DNA of 6,105 nucleotides, from contig JANXBB010000284.1 of the NCBI GenBank assembly GCA_025061975.1, positions 1 through 6,105 of the forward strand, written 5' to 3'. Both the position numbers and the translations under genes were made by a program. Within the stretch, counting starts at the first letter, position 1; each line of letters opens with the position of its first letter. This DNA comes from Caldifarciminota bacterium. Lineage in GTDB: Bacteria > Hydrothermota > Tepidihabitantia > Tepidihabitantales > CAIPLT01. Of the stretch, positions 1-5,198 are shown one piece after another. A model generated the notes under the pieces. It searched no databases and was not told the DNA's origin. It saw only the letters and a list, made by a program, of their open reading frames with translations.

Positions 1-1106
1 TCTATCCATTTATCTGGGGCGGTATGGAAAATCAAACTATGACCATGATTCATCGGAGTTGGCTTAGTGGAAATGATCCGGGCATTGCTCATGAGTTAGC
101 TCATATGTGGTTCGGCGATAAAGTGACTTGTTTTGGTTGGCAAAACATTTGGCTTAACGAAGGATTTGCAACCTATTGTGATGCATTATATATGCATCAC
201 CAACAAGGAGAAAGTTATTTTCTAAATCTTATGAACTCTCGGGCAAATTCTTATTTCAGCGAAGATAACTCCGCACGCTTTTCTTTATATAATCCTCCGG
301 AAAGTCAACTTTTTTCATGGGGTCATATTTACTGTAAAGGATCCTGGATTTTACATATGCTGCGCTATCTTTTAGGCGATACAGTTTTTACTAATCCCGG
401 AATTTTCTTTAACAGCCTAAGAGTCTACTTAGATTCGTTTGCTTACAAGAATGCTTCAACTGAAGACTTAAAGCGAATTTTAGAATCAGTAACCGGTCAG
501 GAGTTGGACTGGTTTTTTAACGAATGGATCTATCAAGCCGGATATCCCAAATATTATTATTCCTATCGGACTGAATCTACAGGCATTCCGAATCAATATC
601 GAGTTATTGTTCAAGTAAGCCAGAATAATGGCGCTTCAGCTCCTAACACCTTTCATATGCCTTTAGAACTCCGATTTAGTGCAAGTGGTTATGACACTTT
701 AGTAGTAATGCCGATTAATAATAATCCTGAAGTTGATACTTTCATTTTGAGATTTACGCCCACACAAATGGTATTAGATCCGAAAAATTGGGTTTTGAAA
801 CGAAGTTATTTAGCAGTTGAGGAAGTAAGCTCAAATAATGCCGTAATATCTCCATATACTATTAAACAGAATCCCACGCGTTCCGCGATTATATTTAAGT
901 GTAATTATCCTCTAAAAAAAGATATTGAACTTTTAATTTATAATCAATCGGGCGCCTTAGTTAATCGTTATCAACTATTAAAAAACCAGCACGACCTAAT
1001 TATTGATAAGGACTTAAACCACCGTAATATCATGCCCGGAGTTTACTTTATAAAAATTAATATTTCTGATAAGAGTTATACTGAAAAGGTGGTGCTTCTG
1101 AAATAA
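1..1106 (+). CDS. M1-family zinc aminopeptidase with C-terminal type IX-type sorting domain (5' truncated by window)
   Basis: Reads open from base 3 with no start in view, so this is the C-terminal part of a longer exported peptidase. The ATG at 24 is not the start: it is the Met of the exopeptidase motif GGMEN (18-32), normally GAMEN, whose Glu binds the substrate amino terminus in the M1 family. Numbering from that Met, the zinc site is HELAH (residues 23-27) with the third ligand Glu46 in NEGFATY, exactly 18 residues after the second His. The likely catalytic Tyr is Tyr103 in the IYCKGS..LHMLR segment. FNEWIYQAGYP (165-174) is a typical M1 landmark. After a beta-rich region, residues about 278-360 (NPTR, MPGVYF, final KVVLLK) look like a Por/type IX (T9SS type A) C-terminal sorting domain. 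I infer a secreted or surface-attached enzyme that trims peptides. The permease follows 24 bases later, possibly on the same transcript, with no obvious functional link. Confidence 0.93.
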   Translation, partial: YPFIWGGMENQTMTMIHRSWLSGNDPGIAHELAHMWFGDKVTCFGWQNIWLNEGFATYCDALYMHHQQGESYFLNLMNSRANSYFSEDNSARFSLYNPPESQLFSWGHIYCKGSWILHMLRYLLGDTVFTNPGIFFNSLRVYLDSFAYKNASTEDLKRILESVTGQELDWFFNEWIYQAGYPKYYYSYRTESTGIPNQYRVIVQVSQNNGASAPNTFHMPLELRFSASGYDTLVVMPINNNPEVDTFILRFTPTQMVLDPKNWVLKRSYLAVEEVSSNNAVISPYTIKQNPTRSAIIFKCNYPLKKDIELLIYNQSGALVNRYQLLKNQHDLIIDKDLNHRNIMPGVYFIKINISDKSYTEKVVLLK

Positions 1107-1112
1107 ACTAGT

Positions 1113-1118
1113 TATAAT
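1113..1118 (+). promoter_or_regulatory. Possible -10 box (TATAAT) directly before the MFS permease gene
   Basis: A perfect TATAAT lies in the 24-base gap between the peptidase stop and the permease ATG, ending 12 bases before that ATG. If used, transcription would begin around 1124-1126 and leave a leader of only about 5-7 bases. No good -35 is seen at the proper distance (TGGTGC at 1090-1095 is poor) and there is no TGn extension. In AT-rich DNA this may be chance. Confidence 0.3.
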
Positions 1119-1130
1119 AAATACTTCTCC

Positions 1131-2270
1131 ATGCTTAATGTAATCCTTTTAGGAATAACAAGCTTGCTTACTGATATCTCAACCGAAATGGTCTATCCAA
1201 TTTTACCATTTTTCCTTTCAAGCCTTGGAGCCGGACCTGGGGTATTAGGTATTATTGAAGGAATTGCCGAAAGTTTAGCTAGTTTACTCAAAGTCTTTTC
1301 TGGTTATTTTTCAGACAAAATGCGGCGGCGAAAACCGTTAGCAATTTTAGGTTATGGAGCTTCAACAATCGGAAAGTTATTTTTGTATGTTGCAAATAGT
1401 TGGTTTTGGGTCTTAACTGCTCGGATTATTGACCGATTCGGTAAAGGTATAAGAACTGCACCACGTGATGCACTAATTGCTGATAGCACTAAAAAAACTG
1501 AGCGGGGTTATGCTTATGGATTACATCGGGCATTTGATACTTTGGGTGCAGCTTTAGGAGTTTTAATTGCCTTTTATTTAATAAAAAATTTATCAAAAAC
1601 GAGCTATCGACCGGTATTTTTATACTCGTTAATACCAGCATTCTTAGGAGTAATAATATTGTTTATAATTCGCGAACAAAAAGCTTTAAGTTCTGTACCG
1701 TCAAATAAACTAAAATTTTCTTTTCGGAGTCTTCCTACAAAATTACGTCTCTTTCTTCTTGCGAGTTTTATATTTTCACTGGGTAATTCTTCAAATCAAT
1801 TTTTGATTCTACGCGCGAAAGCTTTTGGTTTTTCATTGACAAGTGTTCTGCTTCTTTATCTGTGTTATAATTTAATTTATGGAGTGTTTTCTTTTCCCTT
1901 AGGAAAATTGTCCGACAAGTTTGGCCGACGCCGAATTATTGTACTGGGTTATTTAATTTACAGTCTGGTGTATGGAGTTTTTGCTTTTGCTAACCAATCA
2001 TGGCTTTTTTGGGTGCTTTTTTGTGTCTATGGACTTTACAGCGCTTTTACTGAAGGGGTTGAAAAAGCATATCTCTCCGAGATTTCACCTCCTGAACTCC
2101 GAGGCAGCGTCATTGGTCTTCATGCTACGCTTACCGGTATCGGACTTCTTCCCGCTTCAGTAATTGCCGGTAGTCTCTGGCAACTTTTTGGATTTTCAGT
2201 GCCATTCATTTTAGGTAGCGTTGTGGGATTCGGAGCGGCAACAATGATGTTTTTTGCAGTTAAATATTAA
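1131..2270 (+). CDS. Major facilitator superfamily permease, MJ1317-like type
   Basis: A complete 379-residue inner-membrane protein with about 12 hydrophobic segments. It starts almost directly in helix 1 with NVILLGITSLLTDISTEMVYP, the usual opening of the MJ1317-like MFS group. The conserved cytoplasmic loop motif A occurs in both halves: GYFSDKMRRRK (residues 58-68) between helices 2 and 3, and GKLSDKFGRRR (258-268) in the second half. The group signature DRFGKGIRTAPRDA is at 101-114, and RAFDTLGAALG (133-143) corresponds to the helix-5 region. The substrate is not predictable; family members are mostly annotated as putative drug or metabolite transporters, and I infer proton-coupled transport. 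The start is forced, because no ATG, GTG or TTG lies between the preceding in-frame TAA (1104-1106) and 1131. There is no SD; the bases before the ATG are pyrimidine-rich (CTTCTCC). It may be co-transcribed with the peptidase or use the TATAAT at 1113. Confidence 0.93.
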   Translation: MLNVILLGITSLLTDISTEMVYPILPFFLSSLGAGPGVLGIIEGIAESLASLLKVFSGYFSDKMRRRKPLAILGYGASTIGKLFLYVANSWFWVLTARIIDRFGKGIRTAPRDALIADSTKKTERGYAYGLHRAFDTLGAALGVLIAFYLIKNLSKTSYRPVFLYSLIPAFLGVIILFIIREQKALSSVPSNKLKFSFRSLPTKLRLFLLASFIFSLGNSSNQFLILRAKAFGFSLTSVLLLYLCYNLIYGVFSFPLGKLSDKFGRRRIIVLGYLIYSLVYGVFAFANQSWLFWVLFCVYGLYSAFTEGVEKAYLSEISPPELRGSVIGLHATLTGIGLLPASVIAGSLWQLFGFSVPFILGSVVGFGAATMMFFAVKY

Positions 2271-2289
2271 ATTTTCTTTATCCGGTGTG

Positions 2290-2320
2290 TGCTTTTAAAG
2301 CATCGTTATATTATAGCGAT
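2290..2320. repeat. Two abutting palindromes after the MFS gene
   Basis: TGCTTT-T-AAAGCA (2290-2302) is a perfect 13-base dyad. It shares its last base with ATCGTTATA-T-TATAGCGAT (2302-2320), a 19-base dyad with 8 of 9 Watson-Crick pairs and one T/G mismatch at 2306/2316. Single-base spacers are too tight for stable hairpins at full arm length, and no T-run follows, so these look more like protein-binding dyads than an intrinsic terminator. Chance is possible in AT-rich sequence. Confidence 0.45.
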
Positions 2321-2386
2321 ATGTCAAGTAAAGTATTTATTAAACCTTTTCAGGGATAAACAAGAAAACAAAAGTTCTCAAAAGGA

Positions 2387-2404
2387 GGGGGTATACGGTC
2401 CCCC
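2387..2404 (+). other. G5/C5 hairpin next to an isolated SD-like sequence
   Basis: GGGGG (2387-2391) and CCCCC (2400-2404) can pair across an 8-base loop (TATACGGT). It is the most GC-rich local inverted repeat in the window. The 5' arm is fused to AAAGGAGG (2381-2388), the best SD match in the window, so the stem would partly sequester it. No ATG follows at a proper distance; the nearest candidates, TTG at 2412 and GTG at 2418, are too far. No T-run follows, so it is not an intrinsic terminator. Its function is unknown. Confidence 0.4.
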
Positions 2405-2513
2405 GGATATATTGAAGGTGATTACCGATAAAAAAATAAAAGAGTTTTTGATAATACTTAGAGATCTCAAAACTCCGGACAAAACGGTTTTTGTATCGGC
2501 GAAAATTAGTTTC

Positions 2514-2557
2514 GATCTTACAAGCTAAGTTCCTAAAATCTTAGGCAAGGATCTTTT
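2514..2557 (+). terminator. Weak terminator-like stem-loop
   Basis: GATCTT (2514-2519) can pair with AAGGATC (2547-2553) with one bulged G, enclosing a 5-bp hairpin CCTAA-AATC-TTAGG (2532-2545), and TTTT follows at 2554-2557. An alternative hairpin pairs CTAAG (2525-2529) with CTTAG (2540-2544). The stem is short, interrupted and AT-rich and the T-run has only four bases. It is therefore at best a weak terminator of read-through from the permease, but its position just before the pilin promoters fits. Confidence 0.2.
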
Positions 2558-2588
2558 GCTAAACAAATTTACAAACACCAAGCAGTAT

Positions 2589-2609
2589 AACTCTATTTGA
2601 CAAAGAGTT
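2589..2609. promoter_or_regulatory. Dyad over the -35 box of P1 (candidate operator)
   Basis: AACTCT (2589-2594) and AGAGTT (2604-2609) are perfect inverted repeats separated by nine bases that contain the TTGACA of P1. A repressor binding here would block the -35. Which regulator would bind is unknown. Confidence 0.35.
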
Positions 2610-2624
2610 TACAAAAACAATAAT
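2597..2624 (+). promoter_or_regulatory. Distal sigma70-type promoter (P1) of the prepilin operon
   Basis: Perfect -35 TTGACA (2597-2602), 16-base spacer, -10 AATAAT (2619-2624, five of six matches). Transcription would begin near 2631, giving a leader of about 39 bases before the first prepilin ATG and running through the second promoter. It would provide a leadered version of the transcript that otherwise looks leaderless. Confidence 0.5.
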
Positions 2625-2627
2625 TTA

Positions 2628-2648
2628 AAACACTTGACACAAGTATTT
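2628..2648. promoter_or_regulatory. Dyad over the -35 box of P2 (candidate operator)
   Basis: ACTTG (2632-2636) and CAAGT (2640-2644) are perfect inverted repeats around ACA. Beyond one mismatched pair the symmetry continues with AAA (2628-2630) and TTT (2646-2648). The dyad spans 21 bases and covers the TTGACA, as the dyad at P1 does. The arm sequences differ from those at P1, so one shared regulator is not shown. Confidence 0.4.
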
Positions 2649-2661
2649 ATCAGGATATAAT
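2634..2661 (+). promoter_or_regulatory. Proximal consensus sigma70-type promoter (P2), predicted leaderless start
   Basis: TTGACA (2634-2639) and TATAAT (2656-2661) are both perfect matches to the consensus, with a 16-base spacer. The -10 ends only 8 bases before the prepilin ATG at 2670. That ATG cannot be moved upstream because an in-frame TAA lies at 2664-2666. Transcription starting about 7 bases after the -10 would begin within a base or two of the ATG, so the mRNA should be leaderless or nearly so. Confidence 0.75.
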
Positions 2662-2669
2662 TTTAACGA

Positions 2670-3218
2670 ATGAACTTTAAATCGAATAAGGTGGGGCAAA
2701 AACGGGGTGTAACGTTAATTGAGTTACTGGTAGTAATTTTTGTTATTGGAGTTTTTATTGCCTACTTTTTCCCGACAGTAATTAGCCGGGCAACAACTTA
2801 TGCTCGGATTACTGCAACTAAAAATGAATTAGAGGAACTGCGCAAAGCGATTGTTGGTGATCCTCAAGTAATTAGTAGCGGTGATTATGTTGCCCGCGGT
2901 TTTAAAAATGATATGGGACGACTACCGCGTCACTTAGTAGAACTTGTAACCCGACATCCAGAACTTCCGCCTTATGATCAATACAGCTATCCCGAAAAAG
3001 AAACATTACCGGTATGGAATCCATTTACGCAAAGTGGTTGGAATGGCCCTTATATACGAGACGATGGCAATCAAGGATTTTTATATGATGCTTGGGGTGA
3101 ACCATATCGTTTTGTTATTAATAATGAAGGTGATACTGTGGGCTTAAAGAGTCCTGGTCCGGATGGCGAATGGTATGCACCAGGGCTTAGAAACGATGAT
3201 ATTATAATATACTTTTAA
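2670..3218 (+). CDS. Type IV prepilin / GspG-like pseudopilin (first of three)
   Basis: A 182-residue precursor with a 13-residue basic leader ending in KRG, cleaved before V14, followed by VTLIELLVVI and a hydrophobic helix to about residue 36. Glu18 is the conserved +5 Glu used for pilin methylation and assembly. The core motifs shared with the next two genes are AIVGDP (60-65), DMGRLP (81-86), W.GPY (124-128) and DAWGEPY (140-146). Unlike them, it keeps an S.G.DG motif (161-166) resembling the GspG calcium-loop signature S-x-G-A-D-G, which suggests it is the plain, possibly major, subunit. The start is fixed by an in-frame TAA two codons upstream. No SD is present; P2 predicts leaderless translation. 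The stop overlaps the next start as TAATG. It would be matured by a PilD-type peptidase at the inner membrane. Pilus versus type II-like pseudopilus use cannot be decided from this gene alone, but pilM downstream favours a pilus. Confidence 0.92.
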   Translation: MNFKSNKVGQKRGVTLIELLVVIFVIGVFIAYFFPTVISRATTYARITATKNELEELRKAIVGDPQVISSGDYVARGFKNDMGRLPRHLVELVTRHPELPPYDQYSYPEKETLPVWNPFTQSGWNGPYIRDDGNQGFLYDAWGEPYRFVINNEGDTVGLKSPGPDGEWYAPGLRNDDIIIYF

Positions 3219-3997
3219 TGAAAGGTTTTAGAAATAATAACGGAGTAGTTTTATTAGAACTTTTAATTGTGTTAATGATCCTTGGACTTTTAATTACTGG
3301 AGCAGTAAAGACGTGGGATACAACAATTACCCAGCGACGGTTTACTAATACTCTCCAAGAATTAAATGAACTTTGTTATGCAATTGTTGGTGATCCGGAG
3401 TTAATTAGTGATGGGCGCAGAATTGATTTTGGATATGTTGGTGATATGGGAGCAATTCCTGATAGTCTGGTAGATTTAGTGCGGGCACCGGCAAATGCTG
3501 AGACTTGGCGTGGTCCGTATGTTAAAGTAAAGTTTGCCGAAAACCCCAATGATTATTTAGAAGATGGCTGGGGAACGCCTTATATTTATCTTAAAGACAG
3601 CCTTATTATTAGAAGCTATGGAGGGGGAACAAATCTTACACCCGAAAAATGGATCAATAAAAAAATTGCCCCCAATTCGGATGTGCTATTGCGCAATACT
3701 ATTACCGGCTATGTTAAGGATATTACTAATTCTCCTCCGGGATACAAAAACCAATACTTAAGAATTTTTATTACTTATCCATTAAATGGTGTATGGTACA
3801 CACCGCCGGCAATAATTCCTAATGAGACCGGATATTATACAATTAATGATATTCCTCAAGGCAATCACCGCATGATCTGTATTTATGATACAACACCACT
3901 TATTCCTAATGATACGGCTGATTTTGTTGAAAAATATGCCTGTGTTTATCCTGGAGCACCTAATACAGTTGATTTTAAGTTAAGCATAAAATTTTAA
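3218..3997 (+). CDS. Type IV prepilin with one C-terminal regulatory-like beta domain (second of three)
   Basis: A 259-residue precursor with a 9-residue leader ending in NNG, cleaved before V10; VVLLELLIVLMILG has Glu14 at +5. The pilin core repeats that of its neighbours: AIVGDP (55-60), GYVGDMGAIP (72-81), WRGPY (97-101), DGWGTPY (116-122). The S.G.DG loop of the first prepilin is replaced by SYGGG (133-137). Residues about 160-259 form an added module, ITGYVKDIT..PP then GYYTINDIPQGNH and a closing VDFKL, resembling a carboxypeptidase-regulatory/transthyretin-like beta-sandwich; this assignment is by pattern only. The ATG overlaps the previous stop by one base (TAATG) and no SD precedes it, so translational coupling is likely. 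Its role is probably a minor pilin or tip/adhesion subunit (inference). Confidence 0.9.
   Translation: MKGFRNNNGVVLLELLIVLMILGLLITGAVKTWDTTITQRRFTNTLQELNELCYAIVGDPELISDGRRIDFGYVGDMGAIPDSLVDLVRAPANAETWRGPYVKVKFAENPNDYLEDGWGTPYIYLKDSLIIRSYGGGTNLTPEKWINKKIAPNSDVLLRNTITGYVKDITNSPPGYKNQYLRIFITYPLNGVWYTPPAIIPNETGYYTINDIPQGNHRMICIYDTTPLIPNDTADFVEKYACVYPGAPNTVDFKLSIKF
3380..3450 (+). repeat. DNA-level repeat, copy 1 (in the second prepilin gene)
   Basis: This segment encodes the AIVGDP...GYVGDMG core and matches 4178-4248 in the third prepilin gene at about 63 of 71 positions by hand count. It marks recent duplication or gene conversion. The first prepilin gene (from 2847) matches well only at the start. 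Confidence 0.7.
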
Positions 3998-5155
3998 ATG
4001 CGAAACTTAATCAAGAACGCTCTTAATAGTAACGAAAGAGGAGTAACCTTAGTAGAATTAATTGTTGTCGTTTTAATTATCGGAATTATTGGTGCAGTAG
4101 CGCTAAGAACGATTGACGCTACTTCATATCAAGCTAAATTTGAGAAGACCAAAAAAGAGATGTTTGAGATTGTTAAAGCAATTGTTGGTAATCCGGATAT
4201 AATTTCTGAAGGGCGCAGAATTAATTTTGGTTATGTTGGTGATATGGGGAGATTACCTTCGACAATCAAAGCATTGATTACTAATGAAGGTGGTAATTGG
4301 AAGGGTCCCTATTTTACCGGCCGATTTTTAGAAGATACTCTTGGATTGCTATTAGATGAATGGGGTAGGCCTTATCATTATAATCCGGAAAGTCTAATTA
4401 TTTCAAGTAGCGGTGGAGGAAAACAAAGCTTGACATTAAAGATTGCTGACACGATTACCGACTTGTTAGCTAATGAAGTTTTGGGCACAGTTATAGATAT
4501 TACCGGTGCACCACCGGCAAATCATGCTGATCGGATTTTGATAAAATTAACTGTGCCTCGTGATGGTATACTTGTTGATTATGTAATAACACCGCGCAGT
4601 GACGGATATTTTGCCTTTAGATCTCCCGAATATCCGGTCCCAATTGGTTATCACCGGATTATTGCTTATAAACAATACGGATTTCCGGAATCAATTGTTA
4701 AATGGATCTCGGTAACCCCGCGGTCAAAAATAATTGTTGATTTTAAATTTCCGAGCAGTTTTCATAGTAATTTAAAATATGTTGTGGCTAGTGGTGTTGC
4801 TTATGGACATCCGCAGCCTAATAATGTCGGTTTTAGAATCTTTAATGCCGGGGATACAGCACTATTAGAGTCAATGACTTTAATTTATTTAGATACCACC
4901 GCATTTTATGAAGCAATTGAATATGAAGGAAACAATATTTGGCAATGTCCTCATGCGCCAATTGATCGGGCAAAAATTGGTGAAGAGATTCGTTTTACAA
5001 CTCCAGTTTATATTTTGCCCAATGCTGTGGTGCGATTTGACTTAAAAGATTTTAAAGATGACGAATATGCTCATCCCGGCCATGATGTTGGATTACGCAA
5101 TCGCAGATTTGTTATTAGATTTAGTGATGGCTCAGTTATTGATTTTCAATTATAA
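3998..5155 (+). CDS. Type IV prepilin with two extra C-terminal beta domains (third of three)
   Basis: A 385-residue precursor, about twice the length of the first. The leader ends in ERG, cleaved before V16; VTLVELIVVVLIIG has Glu20 at +5. Core motifs are AIVGNP (61-66), GYVGDMGRLP (78-87), WKGPY (101-105), DEWGRPY (120-126) and SSSGGG (136-141). Residues about 161-252 (LGTVIDITGAPP ... SDGYF ... GYHRIIAY ... VDFKF) match the added module of the second gene. Residues about 255-385 are a further beta-rich domain of unrecognised family (FRIFNAGDTALLESM, RFDLKDF, closing RFSDGSVIDF). The ATG abuts the previous TAA with no spacer and there is no SD, so coupling to the upstream gene is likely. 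Its size and position suggest a surface-exposed minor or tip pilin (inference). The 3' end carries the pilM promoter. Confidence 0.9.
   Translation: MRNLIKNALNSNERGVTLVELIVVVLIIGIIGAVALRTIDATSYQAKFEKTKKEMFEIVKAIVGNPDIISEGRRINFGYVGDMGRLPSTIKALITNEGGNWKGPYFTGRFLEDTLGLLLDEWGRPYHYNPESLIISSSGGGKQSLTLKIADTITDLLANEVLGTVIDITGAPPANHADRILIKLTVPRDGILVDYVITPRSDGYFAFRSPEYPVPIGYHRIIAYKQYGFPESIVKWISVTPRSKIIVDFKFPSSFHSNLKYVVASGVAYGHPQPNNVGFRIFNAGDTALLESMTLIYLDTTAFYEAIEYEGNNIWQCPHAPIDRAKIGEEIRFTTPVYILPNAVVRFDLKDFKDDEYAHPGHDVGLRNRRFVIRFSDGSVIDFQL
4178..4248 (+). repeat. DNA-level repeat, copy 2 (in the third prepilin gene)
   Basis: Partner of 3380-3450, in the same orientation, 798 bases downstream and in the same reading phase. 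Recombination between the copies would delete 798 bases and leave an in-frame fusion of the second prepilin's N-terminus to the third's C-terminus. Confidence 0.7.
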
Positions 5156-5167
5156 TTTTGTTATAAT
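5139..5167 (+). promoter_or_regulatory. Sigma70-type promoter for pilM, embedded in the end of the third prepilin gene
   Basis: -35 TTGATT (5139-5144, four of six matches), 17-base spacer, perfect -10 TATAAT (5162-5167). Transcription would begin near 5174 and leave a leader of about 25 bases before the pilM ATG. The -35 lies in coding sequence. It would let the pilus-machine genes be expressed independently of the prepilins. Confidence 0.5.
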
Positions 5168-5198
5168 GAGCAAGTTTAAACATGAAATGGGGTAGTAA

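Larger units (their letters stand above)
2271..2669. other. 399-base intergenic region, regulatory, no convincing gene
   Basis: This is the only long non-coding stretch in the window. From left to right it holds two abutting palindromes (2290-2320), a G5/C5 hairpin (2387-2404), a small 6-bp hairpin ACAAAA-CGGT-TTTTGT (2479-2494), a weak terminator-like fold (2514-2557) and two tandem promoters (2597-2661). A GTG-started frame from 2289 to 2528 (79 codons) crosses the palindromes and hairpin, has no SD at its start and resembles no family I know, so I do not call it a gene. No tRNA, rRNA or CRISPR-like structure is visible. A small RNA made from this region is possible but unproven. Confidence 0.6.

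Noticed and set aside
24..26. ATG as start of the peptidase
   Set aside because: It is the Met inside the GGMEN active-site motif; the frame is open upstream with YPFIWG, as expected inside an M1 enzyme.
1972..2163. 63-codon + strand frame
   Set aside because: Lies wholly inside the permease gene in another frame; the permease frame has clear MFS motifs throughout.
2305..2327. Minus-strand TTGACA (2322-2327) with TATAAT (2310-2315)
   Set aside because: The spacer is only 6 bases (11 to the next TATAAC), too short for a promoter, and no minus-strand gene follows.
2425..2499. CCGATA...TATCGG long-range pairing
   Set aside because: Six base pairs over a 63-base loop is not significant in this composition.
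2289..2528. 79-codon GTG-started frame after the permease
   Set aside because: No SD, a rare start codon, no recognisable family, and it runs across palindromes and the G5/C5 hairpin. A decayed or novel small gene is not excluded, but the sequence does not support a call.
3203..3208. TATAAT 9 bases before the second prepilin start
   Set aside because: No -35 at a suitable distance (CAGGGC or similar); the bases simply encode the Ile-rich end of the first prepilin.
3564..3761. 65-codon + strand frame
   Set aside because: Shadow frame inside the second prepilin gene, without its own signals.
5166..5195. Nine-codon leader frame (MSKFKHEMG) ending just before pilM
   Set aside because: The predicted pilM transcript starts after its ATG, there is no SD, and such short frames are expected by chance.
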